Source: Brassica napus (taxonomy: Eukaryota; Streptophyta; Magnoliopsida; Brassicales; Brassicaceae). From it: DNA of 64,000 bases. Location of the stretch: positions 7,215,726 through 7,279,725 of the forward strand of contig NC_063448.1 of the NCBI RefSeq assembly GCF_020379485.1, given 5' to 3'. Of the stretch, positions 31,858 to 44,743 are shown piece after piece (position 1 is the first letter of the stretch; each line of letters starts with the position of its first letter). The notes under the pieces are model-generated. The model worked only from the letters and a program-made list of their open reading frames with translations. It was not told the DNA's origin and did not search any database. A program made the position numbers and the translations under genes.

Positions 31858-34841
31858 TCTTATTATATAAAATTTGGTTCTTCAAAGTTGCTAATTAACA
31901 TGATCGCGACACATGGCAATTATATATTTTAAGATTGTGATATGTGTTAATTTATCTCATAACTAAAAATATATATACTAAGATATTAACAAAAACGAAT
32001 TTTATCAAAAAGTAATTAAAATATTATTTAATTGTAATTTTCTTTTTTTTTTTAAATCCTAATCAAAAGATAATTGCAAAAAACTATTTGATAATAATTT
32101 TCTTTATAATATTGTGACATGTGTTTAAATATATAATGATTAAACATATATATAATAAGACAATAAAAACAAATTTTGATACAAACTACTTTTAAAAATT
32201 ATTTAATCGTAAATTTTTTTATAATAATACAAATCTTATTATATAAAGCTTGGTTCTTCAAAGTTGCTAATTAATATGATTGCGACATGTGTCAATTAAT
32301 TTATTAAGATTGTGACATGTGTCAAAATATGTTATAATTCTCTTTTATTAGAATTTAAAAAGATTTAGAAAAAAAAATTATTATTAAATTTTTTTTGACA
32401 CTAGAAAAGGAAAATTATTACAAAAATATAGTTTATTATTCTTTTTAGGAGTTAAGAAAAAGAAAATTACTATCACATAGCCTTTTACAATTATATTTTT
32501 ATGGCTCTTTTTATAATCTTTTATCTTTTATTAGAATTTAAAAAGATTTAGAAAAAAAAATTATTATTATATTTTTTGGACACTAGAAAAGGAAAATTAT
32601 TACATGATTGCGACATGTGTCAATTAATTTATTAAGATTGTGACATGTGTCAAAAATATGTTACAATTCTTTTTTATTAGAATTTCTTTTTTAAAACCTA
32701 AGAAAATAAAAATTTAAAAGTACTCTTTTTATTTTCATATAAATAACTAACTTTCCTTTCTAATAGATAAATGTATGCTACAAAAATATAAACCAAAATA
32801 AATTTTATTTTTATATCTATATTTAAGTTTAAGATTCCTCATATTATTTTCAAAAAAATAGCATTGACAAGAAAAATATTATCTGTGTATTTTTTTTAAT
32901 TTCTTTAAACAACTCAATTTTTTTTTATCATCCTTATTACATCTTATGATGCTAACACAAGTTTTTTTTTTTATTATGATGTTTTTATCGTACATAAGTA
33001 TGTGTAAATATGTGGAATATATGTTTGTATGTATAAAACACAATATATAATTTACTAAACATAATTTTTTATTGAAAATATATTAGTTGTATAAAAATCT
33101 TTAAAACAAGGCCAAATTATAGTTGGAATTTTCCTTTTTAAAAACTTTAAAGTAACTTATTTCTTATAAATAACTAACTATTCTTTTTAATAGATAATTT
33201 TTGTTAAAAAATTGTAAATCAAAAATAACTTCAAATATTTCACCCGATATGGTTGTGCCAAAAAAAAAACATTGTGTATGCATTAATAAAATCTATCATT
33301 ATGTGAAAATAAATTTTTTTTCCTAAAATCATAAATAAAAGAAATTTGAAAAATAACTTTTTCCTCTTTTAATCTTAACCAAATAAGATTTTGTTTTCCT
33401 TTTAAATCATGACCAAATAGAATTGTAAAAGAAATTTTTACTTTTAAAATTTAATGATAAAGAAAATATTTAATTGAAAATATTAGTGATGTTTAGAAAA
33501 CGAATTTTGAAAATAATATGATACTGAAAATATTTAATTAAAAATATTAGTGATATTGAGAAAACGAATTTTGAAAATAGAAAGTTTTAAAAATAGTTAA
33601 TATTTCCTGGAAATAATTATTTGATAGTATTTTTATTTTCAAAACCCTAGAAAAAAATAATTATAAAAGATTAGGTAATTTTAATTTTATTTTATAACAC
33701 TCTAAAACTCTAATAAAATATTTGATAGTTCTTTTCCTTAAAAAGGAAAATCCTAAACAAAAGAGATTTGTATCATATTTTTTAATTTCTATCCAAAAGA
33801 GAATTGTAAAAAGTTATTTGATAGTATAGAAAATTTGATGATGAACATGATACTAAACATTATTTAATTAAAAATTAAGTGTAAAATTAGTATTGATATG
33901 AACCATAAATATCATAATTTAAAATTATTTAATTGTAAGTAGAAATAATTATTTGATAGCAATAAGATTTTTCTGAAATTCTAAAGAGAAGATATTGTAA
34001 AATTTTATATGATAATACTTTTCCTTTTCTATAATCCTAAACAAAAATATAACAAATTAATTGATAGTTTTTATTTTTTTTAATTGTAAATAAAAACGAG
34101 ATTTATAAAATACATTTTTTCCTTTTCTACAAAAATCCTAACAAAAGTAAGCATACATATTTAATAGTATTTAAAAAAAAAGAATTTGATGACAAGTATT
34201 ATGATAAAGCTATTAAATTAACATAAATCAAAACTTTGGATGTTTTCGTGATTGGTATTTATGTGTTGGGTTATACGAAAATCAAACACATGTTTGATAT
34301 ATATATTTTCATTTTTCTCATAAAAAATTGATTATTATTATTGTCACCGTACATATGTTTAGTCAAAAACAAATCAAGCTTCATCGTTATCATATTACAT
34401 TTCTTTTATTTTTACTATGTAGTAGTTTATAATTCATTTTAATTAAAATGTTATTATGAAAATATATCATTAATAAATCATGAATTAAGAAAATTATTTA
34501 ACATCAGACACGTTTAATAAAACATTAAATTAGTACATAAGAAAGTGTATAATGTTGTCATTGCTTCTTGGTCTTATTTAGCTTCCAAATTCCTTTTTAT
34601 TTCATTATAATTATTATTTCGGGTTGGATCCGATTTAAAATTTTACGTTTGGATGTTTTTTCTAGCTCTAACAAATATTAACTGAAACTTATGTGTAAAA
34701 ACGAGTTCTTAACTATAAAATAAATTTCACATAACATATGCAAAAACAATTTTAAAACAATAATAAAATGATTTTTTAATATTTTTTTATTAAATTAAAA
34801 TATCAAATAAAGCCCGTTGCAACGTACGGGTCCAAATCTAG
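31858..34841 (+). mobile_element. Non-autonomous Helitron with complete ends
   Basis: The left end TCTTATTATATAAAATTTGG at 31858 follows an A, and the right end is a hairpin (CCCGTTGCAACGTACGGG) then TCCAAATCTAG ending at 34841, followed by T. This is the Helitron structure: 5' TC, 3' hairpin plus CTAG, insertion between A and T, no target duplication. The 2984-base interior is very AT-rich with no Rep/helicase. The 5' terminal sequence recurs inside at 32234 (TCTTATTATATAAAGCTTGG) and part of it again near 32605 (GATTGCGACATGTGTCAA), so the element is internally repeated or nested. Confidence 0.88.
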
Positions 34842-35429
34842 TGATCAATAAAGAACGATATTTCTTCTTCTTCTAAATGTTGACCGTGCTTTGGGTCAAA
34901 TATATATAGACGGAGAATATGGGTTACTGACCATGAATGATTTTATATAACTATACATTTGAATGACTTTATCTGTAAAAGAATCACAATTCAAATACAG
35001 TTTTCTGATCATATATTCAAAGAAGCACTCTACTCTGGGTCAAAATGGTGAGACCTTATCACATAAATTATATAGACTGTATTCAACGAGGATAGTTATA
35101 CTGTTGAATTGTTCAAGATTCAAAGTATTTGTTTGATTATATATTGGTCAAGATAGTTGACAATACATATATAATATATATTGCTTTTAATTTCAAAATA
35201 AAAGTACATGTCAGTCTATATATTGACCAAGTGTTTTCTTGGGCCAATTTTTTTTTCCAAGTCTCCTTTCTCAGACCGGAGATCAACTGCGTGGAGATTA
35301 AGTTGAAACCTAGTTTGTTTGTTTTTTTTTTATCAAAGAGTTGAAAATAGTTTTGGTTCAAGTCTTTCAGGTTTATAGTTTTATCTCTTTCAAAACTTTA
35401 AGCTATTGTAAAACAAATTATAATTAAGA

Positions 35430-36656
35430 CTAGATTTTCATCCGCGCGCGCGGATGTATTTTCAAAATATGTTGCTATTTATTTTTCATTTTACTATTTA
35501 GAGTTGAAGAAAACCCAAATCTGAAGAACCTAACCGATCCCGATCCATAAAAATAGTATCAAACCCAAACCAGAATTGATCAAATATCTGAATTATTCAA
35601 AATTTTGCTATTTAGAGAACTGAAACCTAATCCAATCCAAACCAAAATATTTCGGGTATCCGAATGTATATGAAATAGATTTATATACTTATATATATTA
35701 ATTATTTTTAGATTTAATGTATATAAAAAATCCAGAATAATTATAATACTTTTAAATTAGTTTAAATACTTGAAAATATATACAAATAGTCAAAAGTAAA
35801 TATCTAAAATAGTTAAAGTATATTCAAAACACCAAAAATAATTAAAAGAATTATTGATTTTCTATCCAAATATTTAAACCAAACCAATTTGTATGTTAAG
35901 TTTAGGTATTGTGACATATGTTATTCAAATTTATAGATTTTGAGAAATTTAAACTACATAGTGAATTTTAAAATTTTAAAAATAATTTAAATAGGTTATT
36001 TCAATCCAAACCGAACCCGCAAAGATCCGAATCACGAACCAAAATTTAAAAATATCCGAATGTTGAAATCTTTGATCCCGAAAACCCGAAACTCAAAGAG
36101 ACCCGAACTGAACCTGAATGCGTATCTGAACACCCACCCCTAGTCACTATTATATATCATATATGTGTCATCATATAATTAGTCTTATTTTATATGTACC
36201 ATCATATAAATAATAATATAATTAATAGTATTTTATATGTATCATCATGTAAATAATTATATTATATTTTAAAATTTTAATGTGAAATATAAAACTAATA
36301 ATTTAAGTTGGTGTTTGAAATTGAGCTTTGTATTGTATTTTTCTTATATGTATTGAAAACATTTTTTTATAATTTTTGTTGGAAAATATTTTAGTAAAAT
36401 TCAATTTTTGAATATATGTATATTTTTGAATGAAATTTTGATATAGATCAATTTTAAATTATTATTTTGATTTGAAATATGTATAGTTCATTACTTTGTA
36501 ATATAATATAATGGACTTCCAATTTTTCTTAATAACATAAGCTCATTACATTTTTTTTTAATATACTGCTACACATGTTTCTAAACAATATTATATATTT
36601 TTTATTGCTATTTTTGTTTCCGAACAATTCTTAAAGGTACTTCTACTTTAATAAGA
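35430..36656 (-). mobile_element. Short non-autonomous Helitron, reverse orientation
   Basis: Read on the minus strand it starts TCTTATTAAAGTAGAAGTAC at 36656 and ends with an 18-base perfect palindrome CATCCGCGCGCGCGGATG (35439-35456), then AAAATCTAG at 35430. The plus strand has A before and T after it, the Helitron target. Inside, about 35505-36144, is hAT-like ACCCGAA-rich sequence ending GAACACCCACCCCTAG. No coding capacity is seen. Confidence 0.85.
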
Positions 36657-37902
36657 TAATTTTTTTGTTTTAAATGATAGTATAAGACAAGGGATCGAAA
36701 CTCCTGAGGCCTGTGATTTACACTCCATCTTCCCATTCACATAACCAAAAAGGACGGTAGCGTGGACTTGGATAACACATTAAATCTTAGCCCGGCGTTT
36801 CTTTCACTTTGCTTCGGAATTTAATCTAGAAGAAAACACTCGGCTCGAATTCTAACTTTTTCTTGTGTGTCCAAGCCAGCAGTCCTTTGACGTTTCTTCA
36901 TTGTTTCACTATCATATAGAAAAACGTTAGGAATGATTTGGTTGCTGATACTTGCCTTGCCTGATCACCCTACTGAAACTTGACTCCATCTTTAAGATTT
37001 TTTTTTTGAATAAAACGTTAAATTAGGTTCAAAAAGAAATGTGCTTTTTACAGCAGTAGTAGCTACTTTGTTTATGACTCTTCTAACAAAGGGAAAAAAA
37101 GATTATGTCCCCACTGATACAATCCATGCATGGACTCCATCTTTAAGATTACTCATTACACAGTTCTTTATGTTCAAAAAGCGATCACCAGCCTTGTTTC
37201 TTTCATCTTTTAATTCTTCCCCACCTCTCAGCTCACAAGAATAAAGAATACACCTCTATTTTTCCATCTCGGAGCTCTCTCTTTAACAGCTTATGGATAA
37301 ATAATATCTTACATAAAACAGTTAAGATTACAATCTTAGAAAAAGGAAACAGAACGTAGGGCCAAAGTGAAGTAGATAGATGAGATTAGAATCAAACGTA
37401 CGAAAGTTTCCAAAAAGAAACTCCTTCACTTATATTCCAAACCCTTGTACGTAAGCAACTCATCCATTTGTTGACCAATATATTGCATGAATAGTCACAC
37501 CAAGTTAAAAAGTACTAGGAACAAATAATAATCTCAAAAGTCAAAACAATATCAAAGCCGAATTAAGTTATATTTTATGTCATAGTAATTGTAGTATTAT
37601 ATGTCAGTGCTGGTCGAATCAGTTTTATGTACTTGTATAAACAGTTGTTGTATAGTGAAAATGCAAAATAAATGCGTTCATCTTTTCATTTTGTTCTCGT
37701 ATAATTGGCTGATTTATTGGTTACTTTCTTGAACCAAATCATGAACTAGAAATTTTAAAATATTATTATTTCCTTCAAAGAAAAATAAGCATCATGTGAC
37801 TGGTAAGATCGTTCATCTAAAACCACAGCTTTTATCCGGATTGTGGTCAAATCAATCGTACCGGCCGGATCAACTTTAACAACACCATTGGTTAAAGTCT
37901 TA
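36657..37902. other. Intergenic DNA
   Basis: AT-rich spacer upstream of the cytochrome b561 gene. I see no domain in the short open frames (such as 37041-37244) and no clear repeat ends. Confidence 0.45.
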
Positions 37903-38120
37903 GACCATGATTAACCCGAAATTCTTAAAGTGAGATTTTTAGCGGAAGAAACTTTTAACTAAAAAAGCTAAGAACCGGTTCTTAAAGTCCTTATTTAAGA
38001 ACCGGTTCTTAAAGTCTTTGTTTAAGAACCGGTTCTTAACTTTTTTAGTTAAAAATTAAGAAACATTTTCTCAACTTCCGCTAAGAATCTCATTTTTAGA
38101 ACTCCGGGTTAATCATGCGG
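37903..38120. mobile_element. Tourist/Harbinger-type MITE, copy 2 (hairpin)
   Basis: A 218-base hairpin with ends GACCATGATTAACCCG and CGGGTTAATCATGCGG, flanked by TTA on both sides (37900-37902 and 38121-38123). It shares with the 6166 copy the sub-terminal TTAGCGGAA and TTTTAACTAAAAAAGCTAAG blocks and the GAACCGGTTCTTAA repeats, here in three copies in the loop region. It lies about 260 bases upstream of the cytochrome b561 start codon, within its promoter. Confidence 0.85.
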
Positions 38121-38377
38121 TTAAAGACTACAAGGAATGTATATTAGATATATATGTGGCATAAACACTTACGTGCGAATTTATGTTTCTATTTTTATAT
38201 AGTTTTGGATTGTTTTCGCAGCTCAATTATTTTAGTATAAAGTACCCTCTAAGATATCATCCTTACCCGACAGAGCAGATACTACACAATCTAGCACATT
38301 CTCTTCTCTTCCATTCTCTCTCACCATTGACTGGAGTCATCATCTTCTTGACACAAGAAGAGGTCTGAGCCAAAACA

Positions 38378-39466
38378 ATGGACCACTCAGCAGATCGAAC
38401 AACTTTTAAGCGTCACTCGTCGCTTTCTACACTTGTGGCTCATTTCTTTGGCATCTTAGCCGTTATTCTAATGCTCATATGGCTTCTCCATTACCGTGAA
38501 GGTATTGAGTATGGCTCCGACAATCCCCTTAAGGTTTTAAATGTAAGTTTCTGTTGTTAAACTTTGTGTACATGTATGTATGCATATATACTTAATCATG
38601 TTATAACTGAGTTAACATATTTTCTAATTAGTCTTTTTGGGTTCGGAAATGGTTGATATATAGGTGCATCCATTTCTCATGTACTGTGGTTTTCTCTTCC
38701 TCGTGGGCCAAGGTAATTATTTATCACTGCCTAAGAAATAACAAAAAGAAATACTGAAGGTATAATTATGGTTTATGGCGAATACAATTTAATTTCGTAT
38801 ACGGATGGTTCGAGTATATAATATTTATCTGGTTTAGTGTAATCAATGGAATGATTCAGGTTGCCAAAAAAAGGATTACATTCGTACCTATGCATGCATG
38901 AGTTAATCATAAAATAACAATTGTGCAGCGATGATGACGTACAAAACGGCGTATGCCTCGCACCAAGTACAGAAAATGGTTCACGGTGGACTTCACTTAA
39001 TAGGATTAGTTCTAGGTATTGTCGGAATCTGCGCCGCCTTTAGATTCCACGATAAATTAAACCTTAAAGACATGGTCTCTCTTCACTCCTGGATCGGTCT
39101 CACCACTTTCATCCTCCTCGGCCTCCAGGTCAGCTTAAATTCATAGAATATGGATTTTAACGTTAACTAAACCATAAATTATTGAAATTTGTGGTAATCT
39201 TATAGTGGCTGCTCGGGGCGCTCACATTCCTTGCGCCACAATCTTCATCAGGGACGAGAACGAGGATGATGCCGTGGCACGTCTTAGGTGGTCGGGCTCT
39301 ACTTTATATGGGTATTGTCGCAGCACTTACAGGACTCATGCAGAGAGCTACGATGCTTGGTCAGAGCACGAACGCAGAGTCGCGCCTCATTAACTTCACC
39401 GGCTTAGCCATTCTACTCTTTGGCGTTTCCGTCGACTTCTCCGTCGCTCTTGGCCGTTATAATTGA
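38378..39466 (+). CDS. Cytochrome b561 transmembrane ascorbate ferrireductase
   Basis: A di-heme membrane protein passing electrons from cytosolic ascorbate across a membrane, with ferrireductase activity in the family. Four exons, 38378-38542, 38664-38712, 38929-39128 and 39206-39466, give 224 residues. Six membrane helices fit the family: [20 protein letters not shown] first, then [38 protein letters not shown] and [15 protein letters not shown]. Heme-ligand candidates are the conserved histidines in [23 protein letters not shown] and [11 protein letters not shown]. The substrate-side [12 protein letters not shown] motif is also kept. A Tourist-type MITE sits in the promoter. The gene corresponds to At1g14730 by order; XTH28 (At1g14720), expected just before it, is not found. 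Confidence 0.9.
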
Positions 39467-39990
39467 TGGATTCCTCTATTAATTAGTCTACCGTTTAAGT
39501 AATCTTTCTTTATTGTATCATTCAATGAATTATTGCTCGTTTGTGTTGGTGTGAAATGTGATTGGTGTGATATCTAATTGGGCCCTGAGAGTTGATTACC
39601 TGATATTTAATTCTTACTTTTGTGTGTTTTTTCTTTGTTGATATTGTTCATCTTTGATGCTTACTTTTTTTTTGTCATCAATATATTTCTTTGATGCTTA
39701 CTAAAAAGCTATTTTTGTTGATATTTACATATTTTAACTATAGTGCTAATTTTCCACGTCATAAAGCAATTACAACGGTCCAGAAAATATTCAGCCACTA
39801 CCATTCACTTGCCTATATTATATACTCTTTCTCGAAAGAAATGTTTTTTTTTCTACAAAATAATATTTTTAAATGTCTTTAGGTCGTAACTTAACTCAAT
39901 TTTTTATCTGAAATTTTAAGTTTTGGGGGTTTGAGTGAACAAATTCTGCATAACTCAGCTACTTACAATTCAGCTTATTTTAAAAAATTG
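39467..39990. other. 3' flank of the cytochrome b561 gene
   Basis: 3' UTR and AT-rich spacer up to the MULE-like element. Nothing further recognised. Confidence 0.45.
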
Positions 39991-40792
39991 GGTTAACGGC
40001 ATATTTCCACACCACAGATCTACATAAACTTTACACTTAATTCCAATTCCACACAATTTAAGTTATTTCTCCCCGATCCAAAAGTTCGAAACCCAATTTC
40101 TCTCAAACGAATATTTGAGTTGGTTTTAATGGTTTAGAATCTAAACCACACGTAAACAGAAAACAAAACCAATTTTAAAACCTGATCAAACCCTCCTATC
40201 CAACTACGTACCCGACCCAACATCTACTGAAAGTTAAAAAAAACCCAAATTGATTTCAGTTTTTTAAGAACCCTAAATTAAAAAATGAAAAACCTTCTCA
40301 TCCATTTCCTTTTCCCACACATCCTAAGACAATGAGTAATGAGTCTGGAACCTCATTCAATTCCACGTTAACATAGGTCCATGAATTATCCATGTTTGAA
40401 ATTACGTGTCGTTGTTCTTCCTACACTCTTCATTGTTGATTTTCTTCTTGTGAGAAAGAGACAAATTTTCTTATTTGGGGATTTAGGGTTTGAGATTTTG
40501 ATTTTGGGTTAATCCAGTTTAATTCTCTAATTGAATCATAATCAGGTCATGTTAGGTTTAATTAGATTAGTTATTGGTTTAGTTTTGAAACACATAATAC
40601 TAAATCTACTTTAAACCGGGATTTCTCGGTATTAGTTCGTTCTTCAAACTTCAAAGGGAGTCGGGCTTCGAACTTTCGGTTTGGGGAGAAATTGGTTTAC
40701 ATACTTATATTGTGTGGAATTGACACTATACGTAAAGTTTGTGTAGATCTGTTATTATATAATACTTCTGGTGTGGAAATAAGCAGTTAACC
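39991..40792. mobile_element. MULE-like element with long inverted repeats
   Basis: Both ends are long inverted relatives of 100 bases or more: GGTTAACGGCATATTTCCAC at the left and its counterpart GTGGAAATAAGCAGTTAACC at the right, and further in CAATTCCACACAAT, CAATTTCTC and AAAGTTCGAA pair with sequence near 40640-40740. The flanking nonamers AAAAAATTG (39982-39990) and TAAATATTG (40793-40801) agree at seven of nine positions, the duplication length of Mutator-like elements. No transposase is encoded. Confidence 0.7.
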
Positions 40793-40980
40793 TAAATATT
40801 GTTCAAATCAGAACTTTCAAACCAAGTTCAATCATACACTAGTTGTCTTTTCATTTCCATATTTTGTTTTTGATGAATTTTTTTTATGATGAAATTTTTT
40901 GAACTAAAATATATATACGGTAATACATATGATTTACTTTATACAAAAGAATTTATCATATACACATATAAATATGTATA

Positions 40981-41009
40981 ATTATTATTATTATTATTAT
41001 TATTATTAG
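40981..41009. repeat. (ATT)n microsatellite
   Basis: About nine uninterrupted ATT/TTA triplets just 3' of the TITANIA1-like gene. Likely polymorphic. Confidence 0.8.
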
Positions 41010-41176
41010 CAAAAGAAACTGAAGTTTTAGATTTTTTGAAAACCCTTAAAATTGAGAAAAACAATAAAGGAGTTATCACTGAAGGTGTTCAATAAGGGAG
41101 TTATCACTGATATTTTACCACAAAAGACAAAGCAAATAATTGTATGATTAAGAAAGCTCTGTTATTTCAGATTCAT

Positions 41177-43649
41177 TCATACTAAATGTTGTCTTGTACT
41201 TTCCATTCTCTTCAACAACCCTGCAATCTCAGCCTCCATCCTCAGCTTCATGTTCCTGTAATCACAGTGAGAGTTCTCAAGCTTCTTCAACTCCTCGAGC
41301 TTATTCCTCCTCCTCTCCTCCGTCTCCTGCAGACACAGCCGCGCTAGCTTCTCTGTGTACTCCTCCTCCATCTTCTCCGTCTTCATTTCTATCATCCTCC
41401 TGAAACTCTCTGCCTCTATTCTCGCCTCGTCAGCTTTCTTCTGAAACATTCTTGTCTCAGCCTCCTTGATTCTCACCATGCTCTCTAAACTATCGAAACT
41501 GTTCATCATTGCATCGGTCAACGCAAAGCTCTTCTTCATTTGATCCTTGGATGTTGAAGGCGTCACAGATGCTTCATCTTTTCTGTAGCTTGTCTCTGTT
41601 ACAACTGTTTGCTCTTTTGGTTCCGGAAACTCTGATACCGACTCTGCATCTGCAAGAAGACAAGAGAAAGAGAAAGAAAAAGAAAAAGAGTCAAACTTTA
41701 ACCTAAAGAATCCATAAGGCTTGAGGTTCCTAATCTTTGATCAGAACTATTGTTCTAGAATTCGGTCTAGGCAGCAAATCGGACCTAAACGAAATGATTT
41801 TTACAGAACGATCTTTTATAATCTAAGCGTTAAGAATTTGGCCTAAGCAATAATCTCCTATAAAGCGCCTAACTGCCGCCTAGTGATTTCTTTTAACATT
41901 GATCTGAACCATGATGAGTGGAAACTTACAGTTGAAAAACTGAATGATGAAGTTAGATGCGTCAGCAGGAGAAATCAGTTTACTCTCTAGCTTCTTGACC
42001 ATTTCATTAGCTTTGAGATGCAATGTTTTGCCTTTAGCATCATCACTCCCTCTGAAAACCTTTCCAACGCAATCAAGCTCCTTGATCAGAGTCTCAGGTC
42101 CCCAATTCTTAGCGCAACACACAAACACATCCTTAACGAAACCAAACATCTCCGACTTGTGAGCGCATCCAATGCAATGGAACAGCATCTCCGTCTTATT
42201 ACCTCGAGGACTTTTCAAGCTAAGTCCCGGTTTGATAAGATTCTTCTGAATCCCACACGCAGCGTGACACCAATGAGAACAAACATCACATCCCACCCAA
42301 CTACAAGTATTGCTAGCCGAATCGAACCTCAAACAGACAGGACACATACACGAGCTACAAAAGCCTTTGTTGTTCGAACAGATCTTGCACTCACAGTCGT
42401 CGACAGGCAACAGAGACTTGCAGTTCACGTTCCTACATCTCAAGAACATAAAGATCTCCACCAACTCGTTCATGGGGATACGGATTTTACCGGAGAGGAA
42501 GTACTTAAGCCCTGTTCTCACGGCGACCAAGATGTCTAGCTGATCCTTGACGCATTTCGACAAGGTCTCTTTGCAAAGATCGGATCTTTTGTCTATCTGG
42601 CTCTGAAGACTCGTCAGCTTCTCCTTATTCTCCGGCGAATCGATCAGGTTCCTTAAATACTCTTTAGCTGACTCGAGGGTCTCATCAGCCATCCCTTGAA
42701 TAATCAACGCCGCGGAGGAGATAGACTTCGAAACGATGTCGTATAGGACCCTCTCAGATCTGACGTCATCGCTTTCTTCTAACTTCTTCCTCGAGTCGCC
42801 GGAGACCGTCACTTCCATCATCCCCGGGCGAGCCGGTAGCTCGGAAGGGAAGAAGGAGTAGTCGGAGGAGGTCGACGGCTTCGCGGCGGAGATGGGGGTT
42901 CTAGCGAGCGCGACGCCGCCGTCGCCGATGGGTCTGAACCGGCTGTGGACAGATCCGTTGGTTCCTTCGCCGGCGCACCAGATGCGGTCGTCTTTCTCGA
43001 CGGAGCAGTCGAAGTCGGCGGAGCAGCTGAGGTTGTGGGAGAAAGGGTGGGAGTAGGAGTAAGACATCGACGGCGCCGTCGCCGTGAAGTCGTTCGAAAA
43101 CGACGTCGTTGTTCTTTCGCCGTTAACCCTCGGTCTTTTGACGGCGTTTGACGCCGTTAGCGACAGAGAGACGTCTGGTAAAGCTAGAGAGAGGTTTAAA
43201 GTTTCAATCTTGTTTTTATTCTCTTCTTCTTCCGCTTCTTGTTTGACCTCGTCGTGAGCCTTCCGCTTCGAAGGATTCGGATTGGGTTCTCTGAGGTTGA
43301 AGAAGTCTCTCTCGATCCATTTCTCCTCCTCCTCGTGGTGGTGGTGGGTCGGATTCTCGGAGAAGGTTACTACGACCTCTTTGCCCTTTTGACTTTCGGC
43401 GATTTTCTCGGAGAGGTCGCGGTTCTCGCAGAGGTAGCTGAGAGTGAGCTCGTTTCCGGATCTTGGCGATGATTTCGAGGAGAACGCGTCGACGCTGTTG
43501 CTCGATCGGGCGCTGAGAAAGCCGACGCCTTTCTGAAACTGGTTGGTTTTGTCGTCTTGGTTGTCGGTGTTTAGATGAGCGAATCGGGGCTTTGATGTTT
43601 TGGTTCGTGAGCACTCTCCGTCTCCGGCGAGATCTTTCTCTCCGTTCAT
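41177..43649 (-). CDS. TTA1: TITANIA1/OBERON-family PHD-finger protein
   Basis: A nuclear PHD protein needed, in Arabidopsis, redundantly with OBE1/2 and TTA2 for meristem establishment. Two exons, 43649-41930 and 41649-41177, give 730 residues. The first 300 residues are Ser-rich and charged with acidic and basic patches. A helical block follows (VLYDIVSKSISSAALIIQGM), then the PHD region with Cys/His pairs: KSLLPVDDCECKICSNNKGF, CMCPVCLRFD, CSWVGCDVCSHWCHAACG and LFHCIGCAHKSEMFGFVKDV. The OBERON-specific part after it (VCCAKNWGPETLIKELDCVG) is kept. The second exon is a coiled coil (EAETRMFQKKADEARIEAES through NKLEELKKLENSHC) used for homo- and heterodimerisation in the family. Synteny with At1g14740 supports TTA1 rather than TTA2. 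Confidence 0.92.
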
Positions 43650-44728
43650 CGTGATGGAGAGAGAATGAATAGAGGCGAAGAGAGAGAGAGAGTCTGTGAG
43701 TTTTACGATGATGCGGAGAGAGAGAGGGTAAAAAGGTGGGGAAAGTTTGGTCGTCTCTCTATGGCAAAAAGCTGAAATAATGTGAGAGTCTCGAGGGTGT
43801 TATTGTCATTAGCGTTTAGCAACTTCAAGCACAATAAAGTTAACGGCTGTTTTAATTTAATTTTGGTTCAAATTATTTCACACGGGTCGCGAGACGCGGT
43901 TTTTTTGTCATGTCTTGTGGGTTTTCCTCCCTTCGATAATTTCCATCTACTCAATCATAGTTTACGCAGAGCTTTATCGCTGTGGTGGTTATGTTTTAGC
44001 TACTACGATCAAGTACATTCGTTGATTTTATTTGTTCTTTTTGACCCCTTTGAGTTTCCATGTTTTAGTCTGTTTGACCAGAGATTATAATGATTTTTGA
44101 CAAATATTAAAGTATACATTTAAAATATAACGCCGTTTATTTATATCTAAGACCTACGGAAAAAACGAAACAAAATTGATTGAATTAAACATGTGTTCCA
44201 AGGCTGTAAAAGAAAACAAGTTTACAAAAAACAATTAATAATCATTTCCACTACACAAATAAATGGGATCGAGAAAAGGTGAATACGATTATCTACAGCT
44301 TAGCTGATTAATACTCTCTCCGTTTTTAATTGTAAGTAATTTAACTTAAAAATACAAATATTTAGAAAACTGTAATTTAAAAAAAATATATCATTTAATC
44401 AATTAATTCAACCAATTATAAAAAATCTAACATTATTTCATTGGTCACACAATATCTAATAAATAAAAAAAATGCATTGAAATACGTAAACTACGGTATA
44501 TACTTATATCGTGAAACAAATTATTTTCTGTAGGACTACTTGCGTTTGGAAAAGAGTAGATTTTTAACTGTATTATCGATAAAACAAACTTGTAATCTAA
44601 TACTATGAGAGGTGTATGTCTCAAGAATATAATGGGACACTGGACCTGGCCAGAAATATATAGATTTGATTAAAAAGTCAACACGTTATGTATTATTGAT
44701 GCCCACTTGTCATATTCTTATTTTATTG
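43650..44728. other. Divergent spacer upstream of the TTA1-like gene
   Basis: Holds the GA-rich 5' leader of the TTA1-like gene (43660-43740) and AT-rich DNA. Open frames near 43782-44090 show no domain. An AGTACTCCCTCCGT-like phrase (ACTCTCTCCGTTTTTAATTG near 44311) recalls Stowaway/MULE-type plant MITE ends, but I could not pair it. Confidence 0.45.
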
Positions 44729-44743
44729 GATATGTATTGCATG

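Noticed and set aside
35137..35361. Overlapping small frames between the two Helitrons
   Set aside because: AT-rich chance frames on both strands with no domain.
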